From Nesterenkonia salmonea (GTDB taxonomy: Bacteria; Actinomycetota; Actinomycetes; Actinomycetales; Micrococcaceae): a stretch of 64,000 bases of DNA. The notes beneath the pieces were generated by a model. The model was not told the DNA's origin and searched no databases. It saw only the letters and a list, made by a program, of their open reading frames with translations. Made by a program: the position numbers and the translations under genes. Location: positions 1 through 64,000 of the forward strand of contig NZ_VAVZ01000016.1 of NCBI RefSeq assembly GCF_005771525.1. Direction: 5' to 3'. Of this stretch, positions 1-8,400 are shown piece by piece (the first letter of the stretch is position 1; the number at the start of each line of letters is the position of its first letter).

Positions 1-65
1 CGCTGGAGCAGACATACTCCATTCTATCCCCAGACGGCCTAACTATTTACGAGACACACCACTAG

Positions 66-102
66 GTCCCTGGCAGAGAGATCGTCACTCTCTGCCGGGG
101 AC
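66..102 (+). terminator. Strong hairpin, probable terminator of an upstream gene
   Basis: A 15-bp stem (66-80 paired with 88-102, one T-G wobble) encloses a 7-nt loop and is followed by CTTTGC. It sits directly before the ATG at 109. It probably ends a gene lying left of the window; bases 1-65 show no coding signal I can support. Confidence 0.6.
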
Positions 103-108
103 CTTTGC

Positions 109-303
109 ATGTCGACTGACACGGTGACCCTCCTGCTCACCGGTATCCTCGGTGCGCTGCTGGGCGGCTGGATCGCGTCCGCACTGTTCGGCATCAACGT
201 CAACGATGCCTTTTTCGATCTCCCGACCTGGGGCTTCGCCATCCTTGGTGGCCTCATCGTCTCCTTTATTTGGAGTGCCATCGCTGGCAGACGAGCGGCA
301 TAA
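109..303 (+). CDS. GlsB/YeaQ/YmgE-type small membrane protein
   Basis: This 64-residue protein is almost entirely hydrophobic, with two membrane segments at about residues 7-28 and 40-60. The first contains GILGALLGGWIAS, the glycine-rich signature of the transglycosylase-associated (GlsB/YeaQ/YmgE) family of stress-related membrane proteins. Family members usually have about 80-90 residues and an additional N-terminal membrane segment, which is missing here. The frame stays open upstream to about position 43 but offers no earlier ATG or GTG, and a terminator hairpin fills that space, so the ATG at 109 is the only reasonable start. The biochemical role of the family is not established. A second terminator follows at 321. 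Confidence 0.7.
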   Translation: MSTDTVTLLLTGILGALLGGWIASALFGINVNDAFFDLPTWGFAILGGLIVSFIWSAIAGRRAA

Positions 304-320
304 CCACAGGATTCAAGACA

Positions 321-354
321 GATCGGGCCTCCACCACACGGTGGGGGCCCGATC
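321..354 (+). terminator. Rho-independent-type terminator
   Basis: GATCGGGCC at 321 pairs with GGCCCGATC ending at 354, with inner CCACC/GGTGG pairs and an ACAC loop; TTCGTC follows. It lies 18 nt after the stop of the small membrane protein and closes that transcript. Confidence 0.65.
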
Positions 355-480
355 TTCGTCCACCCCAGCTAGACCAGTCCACCTAGCCTTCGGTCAGGTC
401 CCCGTGTGGTACGACGTCGTCATACCTACAGCTCTTGCGGACCATTGCGAACTTCTGAATTTCCTTCGGGGAGTGTAAAA

Positions 481-494
481 ATAGTGATCACTAT
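481..494. promoter_or_regulatory. Perfect 14-bp palindrome, possible operator
   Basis: ATAGTGATCACTAT is a perfect palindrome directly after an A-rich stretch (GTAAAAAT) that could be part of a -10 region. It is 67 nt upstream of the small gene at 561. Dyads of this size are typical repressor operators, but no cognate regulator is identifiable and the promoter is not certain. Confidence 0.35.
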
Positions 495-560
495 CTCTGG
501 CACAGGCAGCACAAGGCCATCCTCACTGCCGGGATCAGTTACAACGGGGGGACATCGTCC

Positions 561-761
561 ATGAAAACATCGCGAGCGTGGCATATAGCGGCGGGGTTCT
601 TCTTCGCTGTCACTGCGGGTGGGTTGGTGGTGGCTGTCTCGAGACTCCACCAACCAGAACTGTGCCCACTACCGTCTCTGTATTTGGGCATCGGCGGCCC
701 ACTCATGGCAGCGGTGGTCTGCTACCTGGTGGGGTACAACCAGCAGCTCAGCAAGCGCTGA
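561..761 (+). CDS. Small two-segment membrane protein, unknown function
   Basis: The predicted protein has 66 residues. A short basic start (MKTSRAWH) is followed by a membrane segment at about residues 8-27, a polar loop with a cysteine, and a second segment at about 41-58, then a polar tail ending in KR. A G-rich stretch (GGGGGG) about 10 nt before the ATG could serve as ribosome binding site. I do not recognise the family. The positive N-terminal charge and two segments fit a hairpin membrane protein with both ends inside the cell. No neighbour suggests a role. It could still be a chance frame, hence the moderate confidence. Confidence 0.45.
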   Translation: MKTSRAWHIAAGFFFAVTAGGLVVAVSRLHQPELCPLPSLYLGIGGPLMAAVVCYLVGYNQQLSKR

Positions 762-1230
762 CAGTCCCTGCTTAGACTTACCGCCGTCTGCGCCGCCACC
801 GCTAGAGATGCCGTCTAGATGCAGAAACGAGTCTCGGGAATATGGCCCCTATCTCACTCTCTTGCTGTGCATGAGAGAACCGCCTCGCAAGTGCCCGCGA
901 GCCTATAGTTGCTGTTCGGTTACGAAAGCCGGATGTGCAGGGCTACCAGCGTGTTTCAGGCGTAGCGTTAGGTCATGGAGGCCCTTTACGAGTTCTATGA
1001 TTTGGCGCTCAGGGCGTCCTTGGCGTCCGGCAGCATATTCCTCATGTTGGCATTCGCGTTGTGTTGGGGCTGCAGGCTGAAGAGCCGGTAGGCGCTTCGT
1101 GGCCGGATGCGACATTCCTGCTTGTGCCCATTATGCTCACGCCACTCAGAGGACTGCTGTTCCTGTTCTTCGCCACTGCAATGCGATTAACCAACCATTT
1201 TCGAGGGCACCTAGAGCGTCTGTGCGAAAC
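762..1230 (+). other. Mostly non-coding stretch with two possible small membrane-peptide frames
   Basis: No conventional gene is visible between 762 and the tRNA-Arg terminator. Two hydrophobic frames deserve mention. ATG 975 to TAG 1091 would give a 38-residue peptide with one membrane segment (SGSIFLMLAFALCW). About 20 codons further, in another frame, a hydrophobic stretch containing FLLVPIMLTPLRGLLFLFF begins near 1112. Together they resemble a small two-segment membrane protein broken by a frameshift, but there is no strong ribosome binding site and no family I recognise. Confidence 0.25.
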
Positions 1231-1275
1231 AAAATCCCTGATCTTCAGGCTGTGTAGCCGTTTGACCAGGGATTT
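1231..1275 (-). terminator. Terminator after tRNA-Arg
   Basis: Reading leftward, AAATCCCTG pairs with CAGGGATTT across a spacer holding an inner GGCT/AGCC stem, and the second arm runs into TTTTGTTTC. It begins about 15 nt after the encoded CCA of tRNA-Arg, so it is the natural 3' end of the tRNA transcript. Confidence 0.7.
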
Positions 1276-1290
1276 CACTGTATTTTGTTG

Positions 1291-1367
<77 letters not shown>

Positions 1368-1460
1368 AATGCTCTAAATCTCACGATACCGCGAGTTGAA
1401 CCTTGACGATACTACACGTGCTTATCCGGCTGAACCAAATCTGCTCTCACCACGGATGGC

Positions 1461-1979
1461 TCATCCCCGCAACCCAGTGGTGACGAACTCGGCGAGGACG
1501 GCGTCGCGCCCGTCAAGCTCAGCCCAGGCGTTAGTGACATCAAAGCGAGCAAGCCCAGCCGGCGGCCACTGTGAGGCCATCTCTAGCGAGGCTTCCTCAT
1601 CCGACTCGGCACTTGTCAGCTCCATACTGAGTTCCTGGACTCCTGGCATGTGCGCGATAACCAAGAGGTTGTCCACCGTCTCAGGTGTCTCATTGATCAC
1701 CGAGCAGAGCTGACGCGATGATCCCAGGTACATCCGATCATCCAATTGAGCAGTCGGAGCCTTCTCCCCGAGCTCATGAGCCACCCAGATGCTGGTCTGG
1801 CGGGTTCGCATAGCGGAGGACACGATCGTGACCTCTGGCCAGTAGCGTGACTGCAGCAACCACTGGCCGATCTTGCGAGCCTGGGTTTGGCCATACTCAG
1901 TCAGCGTGCGGGAGTGATCGTCACCGGAAAAGCTATGCCCCGCTTCAGCATGGCGGAGCACCAACAGCGTCTTGGACAT
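1461..1979 (-). CDS. SixA-type phosphohistidine phosphatase (histidine phosphatase superfamily)
   Basis: The 172-residue protein starts with a strand and the RHAE motif (residues 9-12; H10 would be the phosphorylated nucleophile). A second conserved histidine lies in VIAHMPG (H110). The length and lack of large insertions match the SixA group, which removes phosphate from histidine residues of signalling proteins, rather than the longer phosphoglycerate mutases. The gene starts 3 nt after the stop of the upstream winged-helix regulator, so the two are probably co-transcribed and translationally coupled. The natural substrate cannot be read from sequence; small-molecule phosphatases of the same fold remain possible. 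Confidence 0.85.
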   Translation of the reverse strand: MSKTLLVLRHAEAGHSFSGDDHSRTLTEYGQTQARKIGQWLLQSRYWPEVTIVSSAMRTRQTSIWVAHELGEKAPTAQLDDRMYLGSSRQLCSVINETPETVDNLLVIAHMPGVQELSMELTSAESDEEASLEMASQWPPAGLARFDVTNAWAELDGRDAVLAEFVTTGLRG

Positions 1980-1982
1980 TGC

Positions 1983-2783
1983 TCAGATGCTGTATTCGGG
2001 CGCTGCCCAAACTGTGACTTCAGGATGCTCATAGAAGCGGTAACCCTGACCCCGCACAGTGCGAACCGTGTTGGCTAGGCGCCCCAGCTTGGAACGGAGC
2101 CGGCGGATATGCACATCAATGGTCCGCTCATTGGGCATCTGGTCGACATCCACATGGCGCCACAGCCGCTGCAGCAACTCCTCGCGACCAACGGTCCGGG
2201 ATGAGTTCTCCACGAGGTAGTTGAGCAGTTCAAATTCTTTGTACGTCAGATTCAGACTTTCGCCGTCGAGCTGGACTTCGCGGCGGGCCAGGTCGATCAG
2301 CACCCCAGAGGTAGACAATGATGAAGGTGGCGCGCTCGGGGCAGTGGGCTGGTCAGCCTGCCCCCGTGCCGCGACCGTCGGATCTCCCAGTGCTTGGCGC
2401 ACCACCTCAAGGTCAGCGCCTTCTGCGGTGGGGGATGCCATAGCCATAGCAATGTGCACCTGTGATTCCGGTGCAATGTGCTCCACGTAGTCACGAAGCT
2501 CTGTGGCGATCCGGTGCAGAGACGTTCCCTCTGCCTTGGCGGTGTCCTCATCGAGCCCGACGTAGACCACGAATCCGCGGGCAACGACGTCCGGGTGGAC
2601 CACCTGTGCCCCATTTGTGCCGTTGTGCGGGGCCAGCACCGGGATGGGCGCCGTGCGCGGTTGACCGGGACTGCCGGGGGCTCCGTTGCGCATCTTGCGG
2701 GCCAGCTCAGCACGGCGGGCAGCATTCCTCACTGAAACGTGAACGTACCCTGGATTTTGGGCCTTACTGAGCGGTGCGGACAT
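1983..2783 (-). CDS. Winged-helix transcriptional regulator without receiver domain
   Basis: The 266-residue protein carries an OmpR/PhoB-type winged-helix DNA-binding domain at about residues 160-255 (NLTYKEFELLNYLVENSSR, then RTIDVHIRRLRSKLG and RGQGYRF). The N-terminal 155 residues are not a response-regulator receiver: the aspartate pocket and KP motif are absent. Instead there is a basic start, a Pro/Gly-rich linker and a small alpha/beta-like segment (FVVYVGLDED). It is therefore an orphan DNA-binding protein whose input is unknown. A purine-rich AGGAAG lies about 12 nt before the ATG. The SixA phosphatase gene follows immediately and may act with it. Confidence 0.8.
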   Translation of the reverse strand: MSAPLSKAQNPGYVHVSVRNAARRAELARKMRNGAPGSPGQPRTAPIPVLAPHNGTNGAQVVHPDVVARGFVVYVGLDEDTAKAEGTSLHRIATELRDYVEHIAPESQVHIAMAMASPTAEGADLEVVRQALGDPTVAARGQADQPTAPSAPPSSLSTSGVLIDLARREVQLDGESLNLTYKEFELLNYLVENSSRTVGREELLQRLWRHVDVDQMPNERTIDVHIRRLRSKLGRLANTVRTVRGQGYRFYEHPEVTVWAAPEYSI

Positions 2784-2924
2784 ATGAATCGTGACTCTTC
2801 CTGGCTGGTTGCCGGGTAGTGGGCACTCTCAGGATGGCCGTAATATTTCGGATACGCAAGTAACATAAGCCCCAAAATTCCACATAGTGAGATTTGGCAG
2901 CTCTGGAGTGATGCAGCACACGTA

Positions 2925-3560
2925 TTATTCCGCCAGGCCGTACAGCCTGTCCCCTGCGTCACCAAGACCTGGGACGATGTACGCCTTCTCATTGAGCTTC
3001 TCATCAATCGCAGCAACGAAGAGCTCAATGTCCAAGTTTCCGACTTCTTCTTCCAAACGCTTGATGCCCTCCGGTGCCGCCAAGAGGCAGATACACGTGA
3101 TCTTGGCCGCCCCCGCACGCTCCAAGAAGCGAATCGCCTCCACCAGCGTTCCTCCCGTGGCGAGCATGGGATCAAGCACAAATACCTGACGCCCAGTCAG
3201 GTCATCAGGAAGCCGCTCAGCATAGGTGACGATGTTCAACGTCTCCTCATCCCGGGCCATCCCCAGGAAACCCACCTCAGCCGTCGGGATCATGGCTGTC
3301 ATCCCATCAAGCATGCCCAGCCCAGCGCGGAGAATGGGCACCACCAGCGGCTTCGGCCCCGCCAACCGGGTACCGACCATCTCCGTGACTGGCGTACGGA
3401 TTTCAGCATCCTCAGTGGGAAGCGAGCTCGACGCCTCATAAGCCAGCAGCGACACCAGCTCCCGTGTCAGATCACGGAACGTATTGGACGGGGTTTCCCT
3501 CCGACGCAGCTGAGTGAGTTTATGGTCGATCAGAGGGTGAGAGACGGCGTGAGTTCGCAT
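2925..3560 (-). CDS. upp: Uracil phosphoribosyltransferase
   Basis: The enzyme makes UMP from uracil and phosphoribosyl pyrophosphate in the cytoplasmic pyrimidine salvage pathway. Its 211 residues match the usual 205-215. Visible hallmarks are the N-terminal [21 protein letters not shown] near residues 75-83, the PRPP-binding segment [18 protein letters not shown] (about 126-143) and the C-terminal [15 protein letters not shown] that contacts uracil. The gene is divergent from tadA; its start codon lies within 40 nt of the tadA start, so both promoters must lie within or very near the opposite coding region. Confidence 0.97.
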   Translation of the reverse strand: MRTHAVSHPLIDHKLTQLRRRETPSNTFRDLTRELVSLLAYEASSSLPTEDAEIRTPVTEMVGTRLAGPKPLVVPILRAGLGMLDGMTAMIPTAEVGFLGMARDEETLNIVTYAERLPDDLTGRQVFVLDPMLATGGTLVEAIRFLERAGAAKITCICLLAAPEGIKRLEEEVGNLDIELFVAAIDEKLNEKAYIVPGLGDAGDRLYGLAE

Positions 3561-3594
3561 GGCATCAAGGTACCAGCGCGCGCGTCACAGTATC

Positions 3595-4080
3595 GTGTCA
3601 GAGGTGAGCTTCTCCCCCAGGGACCCGCAGACCCAGCACAGGCTGATGGGCCAGTGTCTGGAACTGGCAAACGCAGCACCAGCCACAGACGACGTACCCG
3701 TTGGCGCCGTGGTCTTGAGCGCCGATGGGGTGGTCTTGGGTGCGGGCCACAACACCCGCGAGCGCGATTCTGACCCTTCCGGGCACGCTGAGCTCAATGC
3801 CCTACGTGCCGCAGCCAAGGCCATGGGCGCCTGGCGGCTCGATGGCTGCACTTTGGTGGTCACCTTGGAACCATGTGTCATGTGTGCCGGGGCCATTAGT
3901 CAATCCCGGATCGCCACCGTCATCTTTGGCGCCTGGGACAAGAAGGCCGGCGGAGCTGGAAGCGTCTTCGATGTCCTACGTGAACCCAGACTGAACCACT
4001 GGGTAGAGATCCAGCCGGGCGTCAGATCCGATGAGTGCGGCGCCCTGTTGAAGGCATTCTTCGCTGAACATCGCCACTGA
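3595..4080 (+). CDS. tadA: tRNA adenosine(34) deaminase
   Basis: TadA converts adenosine 34 of tRNA-Arg(ACG) to inosine so that one tRNA reads CGU, CGC and CGA. The zinc site is complete: HAE at residues 64-66 (histidine ligand and catalytic glutamate) and PCVMC at 93-97 (two cysteine ligands). I chose the GTG at 3595 because the resulting N-terminus, SEVSFSPRDPQTQHRLM, lines up well with E. coli TadA. An ATG at 3559 is also in frame but overlaps the divergent upp start codon, and GTG 3604 or ATG 3646 are alternatives. Its substrate tRNA-Arg(ACG) is encoded 2.2 kb away. Confidence 0.93.
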   Translation: MSEVSFSPRDPQTQHRLMGQCLELANAAPATDDVPVGAVVLSADGVVLGAGHNTRERDSDPSGHAELNALRAAAKAMGAWRLDGCTLVVTLEPCVMCAGAISQSRIATVIFGAWDKKAGGAGSVFDVLREPRLNHWVEIQPGVRSDECGALLKAFFAEHRH

Positions 4081-4135
4081 CGCCGCTTAGGCCTGCGCAA
4101 ACTGGTAGCATGGCGAGGCGCGATTTCGTGCGCAA

Positions 4136-4223
4136 GGTAGCGTGTCCGAGCGGCCGAAGGTGCAGCACTCGAAATGCTGTGTAGGGTAACCCCCTACCGT
4201 GGGTTCAAATCCCACCGCTACCG
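4136..4223 (+). tRNA. tRNA-Ser (anticodon CGA)
   Basis: An 88-nt class II tRNA. The acceptor GGTAGCG pairs with CGCTACC, the anticodon stem CAGCA/TGCTG encloses CTCGAAA (anticodon CGA), a long variable arm TGTAGGGTAACCCCCTACC follows, and the T arm contains GGTTCAAATCC. The discriminator is G, as expected for serine tRNAs. CCA is not encoded. Confidence 0.97.
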
Positions 4224-4230
4224 CGTTCTG

Positions 4231-4264
4231 ACGGCCCCGCAGACCCCGGTAGTCTCGGGGCCGT
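4231..4264 (+). terminator. Terminator after tRNA-Ser
   Basis: ACGGCCCCG at 4231-4239 pairs with CGGGGCCGT at 4256-4264 and begins 7 nt after the tRNA. There is no long T run afterwards, so termination may be partial and some transcripts may continue into rlmH at 4293. Confidence 0.55.
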
Positions 4265-4292
4265 CGCTCATGTTCTGCGAAAGAGGCCAGCA

Positions 4293-4751
4293 ATGAGCAC
4301 AGCTGTTCTTGCGATAGGCAAGAAGCATGAACCGTGGGTTGCTGACGGCATCGAGCGCTACACCAAGCGGCTGCGCAAACCCTATGACCTCACGTGGCGT
4401 CTGCTTCCACACTCATCCAAAGAGCACGACGCCGCCCGCGACGAGGAATCTGCCAAGATCCTCAGCACGGTCAAAGCCCAGCAGCACGTGATCCTCCTGG
4501 ACGAACGCGGCACCAATATCTCCTCACCACAGCTGGCAACCCACCTGCAGCGGCAGTTCGACTCAGGCGGCGACGTCGTTCTGGTTATTGGCGGCGCATA
4601 TGGGGTCAACGCGGAACTGCACCGCCGGGCGGATTTTGTGTGGTCGCTGAGCAATCTGGTCTTCCCGCATCAGCTAGTGCGGTTGATGCTGGCTGAGCAG
4701 CTCTACCGGGCCCAAGAGATCAGTGCAGGGCGGGCGTATCACCATGTCTGA
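4293..4751 (+). CDS. rlmH: 23S rRNA (pseudouridine-1915-N3)-methyltransferase RlmH
   Basis: RlmH is a small SPOUT-class enzyme that methylates pseudouridine 1915 in helix 69 of 23S rRNA using S-adenosylmethionine. The 152-residue length is typical. Diagnostic segments are ILLDERGTNISS (about 67-78), the glycine-rich SAM-binding loop VIGGAYGVN (about 97-105) and LSNLVFPHQLVRLMLAEQLYRA. The C-terminus ends AYHHV; most family members end in a comparable HHE or HR tail that contributes to the active site, so the terminal valine is slightly unusual. The next gene starts within its last codons. Confidence 0.95.
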   Translation: MSTAVLAIGKKHEPWVADGIERYTKRLRKPYDLTWRLLPHSSKEHDAARDEESAKILSTVKAQQHVILLDERGTNISSPQLATHLQRQFDSGGDVVLVIGGAYGVNAELHRRADFVWSLSNLVFPHQLVRLMLAEQLYRAQEISAGRAYHHV

Positions 4752-5415
4752 GCAGCAGGTGGTCGGCATCCTGGGCTCCGGTCGGGCCGGAACGGCATTC
4801 GCCAGAGTGATGCTCCGGGCGGGAATTGGTGTGGATATGTGCTCCACCCGTCCCCCCAAGGCGCTGCAGCACCACCTTAAGATCTATGCACCCGGAGCCG
4901 TGCCGGTCTGGCCGTGGCAGGTAGCGGCCAGAACATCCACACATGGGCCCGGCATCGTCATCCTCGCGGTACCCCAGGAGGAGCTGGATGAGGTGGACCC
5001 GGGCTGGGTCAACAACGCTGGCAGCGCGGACTTGGTCCTTGTGGACGCGACCAACACCTGGCACGACGAAGAGCTGCCCGGCTGGTTGCAGGCTCCCATT
5101 GATGAGCAGCTGCCATCCTCCTACGGCATCGCAGGAAGGTTCAGCCGCACCAAAGTGGTCAAAGCGCTCAACCACATTTCGCATCACGATATTGAAGCCG
5201 CGGCGAACCCTGACCTGCCGCTTGAACAACGCCGCGCAGTAGCCCTGGCAGGTGACGACGGCCAAGCCCGGGGCAGGGTCATGAACCTTTTGATGCTGAT
5301 CGGTTTCGACCCAGTGTCCCTCGGCGGGCTCTGCGCCAGTCATCCCATAGAGCCTGACGGTCCGCTCTTCGACCGTCCGCTGCGGCGCGAGGATATCCTC
5401 CGCTTTGCCCGGTGA
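4744..5415 (+). CDS. NAD(P)-binding oxidoreductase, F420-dependent NADP reductase-like
   Basis: The 223-residue protein opens with a Rossmann dinucleotide fold, GILGSGRAGTAFARVML, followed by VILAVPQEELDEV and LVDATNTW. This arrangement is that of the F420-dependent NADP oxidoreductase (NADP_oxidored_F420) family. Members reduce NADP with coenzyme F420 or act as small dehydrogenases; the actual substrate is not evident. The start at 4744 is supported by GGGCGGG 9 nt upstream and by overlap with the rlmH stop, which suggests translational coupling. An in-frame ATG at 4723 would add seven residues inside rlmH and is less likely. Confidence 0.75.
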   Translation: MSEQQVVGILGSGRAGTAFARVMLRAGIGVDMCSTRPPKALQHHLKIYAPGAVPVWPWQVAARTSTHGPGIVILAVPQEELDEVDPGWVNNAGSADLVLVDATNTWHDEELPGWLQAPIDEQLPSSYGIAGRFSRTKVVKALNHISHHDIEAAANPDLPLEQRRAVALAGDDGQARGRVMNLLMLIGFDPVSLGGLCASHPIEPDGPLFDRPLRREDILRFAR

Positions 5416-5458
5416 AGCGCCACCGAGCGTGTCGGTAGCTGGTTCTACAGTGGACTCC

Positions 5459-8400
5459 ATGGCCCTTGACCAGTTCTCGGAGGCGACCCGGACGTGGTTC
5501 TCCGCATCCTTCGGCGCGCCAACAGCTGCGCAGTCCGGCGCTTGGGATGCCGTGGCCAAGGGCAAGAACGCCTTAGTGGTCGCGCCCACCGGATCGGGTA
5601 AGACGCTTTCCGCGTTCCTCTGGTCCATCGACCGTCTGATGAGTCAGCAGGATAACGACGCCGCCAACGCCACCGCTGCTGGCACCACAGTTCTCTACAT
5701 CTCACCTTTGAAGGCACTCGGTGCGGACATCGAACGCAACCTGCGCAGCCCATTGGTCGGTATTGGCCACACGGCTAGGCGCCTGGGTGTCACGCCCCGA
5801 GAAGTCACCGTTGGGGTGCGCACCGGAGACACCAGCTCCAAGGATCGCCGGGACCTGGTGCGGAATCCGCCGGATATTCTGATCACCACTCCGGAGTCGC
5901 TGTATTTGATGCTCACCTCACAGGCGCGGCGGACTCTGAGCACCGTCAACACGGTGATTGTCGATGAGATTCACGCTCTGGCGGGCACCAAGCGGGGGGC
6001 TCACCTAGCTGTCTCCCTGGAACGGTTGGATGAGCTGCAGGCCAGTCAGGAGGCAGGTGAGAGAGCCCAGCGCATCGGGCTTTCCGCCACCGTGGAGCCA
6101 CGGCAGGAGGTCGCCCGGTTCCTCGGCGGCCACCAACCAGTGGAGGTGATCGCCCCGCCCTCAGAGAAGAAGTGGGACATCACCGTCTCAGTGCCGGTGC
6201 CGGATATGGCTTCTCCCACTGTTGAGCCGACCGACAGGGACGATGGCTCACCGCTGCAGCCCTCGATCTGGCCTCATGTGGAGCACCGAGTCGTTGACCT
6301 CATCTGTGAGAACCGCTCCACGATCGTTTTTGTGAACTCCCGGCGACTGGCCGAAAAGCTTACCGGCCGGATCAACGAAATCAACGCAGAACGCGGCGCT
6401 GCAGATTCGCCCCCTGACCCGACCCATGAGGGGGAAGAGGGGGCACCTCCGGCGTTGGCCAAAGCTCACCACGGATCGGTCTCCAAAGAGCAGCGCAAAC
6501 ATATTGAAGGGGATCTGAAATCGGGCCGGCTGCGCTGCGTGGTGGCCACAAGCTCCCTGGAACTGGGAATCGACATGGGCGCGGTGGACCTTGTCATCCA
6601 AGTGGAGGCCCCCCACGCGGTGTCCTCCGGACTCCAGCGGCTGGGCCGGGCAGGGCACCAAGTCGGTGAGGTCTCCGTGGGGTGGTTCTTCCCCAAACAT
6701 CGCGGTGATCTGCTCAGCTCAAGCGTCGTCGTGGAACGGATGCTCTCAGGAAAGATCGAAGCCCTCAAGATCCCGCGCAGCCCGCTGGACATTCTGGCCC
6801 AACAGACCATCGCCGCAGCCGCCATGGACACCCTGGATGTGGAGCATTGGTTCGACGTTCTGCGAAGATCCGCACCGTTCGTTTCCCTGCCCCGCTCCGC
6901 CTATGAGTCCACCCTGGACCTCCTGGCCGGAAAATACCCCTCGGATCGGTTTGCGGATCTGCGACCGCGCATTGTCTGGGACCGTGACGCCGGAACCATC
7001 ACCGGACGGCCCGGCGCCCAGCGCCTTGCGGTCACCTCCGGCGGGACAATCCCCGACCGAGGGCTCTTCGGGGTCTACCTAGTCGGCGCTGAGAATACGC
7101 GCACCGGAGGGCGCCGGGTGGGTGAACTTGATGAGGAGATGGTCTACGAATCGCGGATCGGAGACGTCTTTGCGCTCGGCGCCACCAGTTGGCGGATTGA
7201 GGAGATCACCTTCGACCGAGTCCTGGTCTCCCCCGCCTTCGGACAACCGGCGAGCTTGCCGTTCTGGCGCGGAGATGGAATCGGCCGGCCGGCCGAACTC
7301 GGTGAAGCCCTCGGTGCGTTCACCCGCGAAATACACGCCGCCACCGCCAAGAAGGCCGCTGAACGGCTCACCGCGCTTGGGCTGGACCAGTGGGCTCAGG
7401 AGAACCTGGTGCGGTACCTGTCTGACCAGCATGACGCAGTCGGCGCGATACCTTCAGACCAAACCCTGGTGCTGGAGCAGACCAAGGATGAACTCGGAGA
7501 CTGGCGGATCATCCTGCACTCGCCCTACGGAATGCAGATCCACGCGCCCTGGGCGCTGGCTGTCGGGGAACGCCTGCACGAACGCTACGGTCTGGACGGC
7601 GCCGCGTTCGCCTCAGATGACGGAATCGTGCTGCGGGTCCCCATGATGGATGATGAACCACCCGGTGCCGAACTGTTCACATTCGAGCCCGAGGAGTTGG
7701 AGGACCTGGTGATCCGCCGGGTGTCCAGCTCAGCACTATTCGCCGGACGATTCCGTGAATCCGCCGCTCGGGCACTGCTGCTGCCAAAAACCCGGCCAGG
7801 GCAGCGCACCCCCCTGTGGCAGCAGCGCCAGCGGTCCTCCCAGCTGCTGGAAGTCGCTCACCAATATTCGGACTTCCCCATGATCATGGAGACCATGCGT
7901 GAAGTCCTCCAGGACGTCTACGACCTTCCCGCCCTGGACTCGCTGACCCGCAAGATTGCTCAGCGCTCCGTGCGGATGGTGGAAGCAACCACCCCAACAC
8001 CCTCACCCTTCGCACAATCAATCGTTTTCGGCTACATCGCCCAGTACCTCTACGAGGGGGACTCCCCGCTTGCCGAGCGCCGCGCCGCCGCTCTGAGCGT
8101 AGACCCCACGCTGCTCAATGAGCTGCTGGGCCGGGTGGAGCTGCGCGAGTTCCTGGACGCGGAAGTCATCATTCACGCTGAGGCCTACGCGCAGCGGCTG
8201 ACACCCGAACGGCGGCTGCCCACTGGGGACGGACGCGGAGCAGAGAGCGTCGCAGACCTCCTGCGGCTGCTGGGCCCGCTCAGCGCCGAGCAGCTGGCCC
8301 TGAGGCTTCGCTCCAGCGAGCACGACGACGCCGCACCAGTCACCGCTGACGACGCCCAGGGCTTCGCGGAACAGCTGGTCAGCGCCCAACGTGCCATTCC

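Noticed and set aside
4720-5628. A 302-codon minus-strand frame
   Set aside because: It is antisense to the oxidoreductase gene and the start of the helicase, both with clear motifs.
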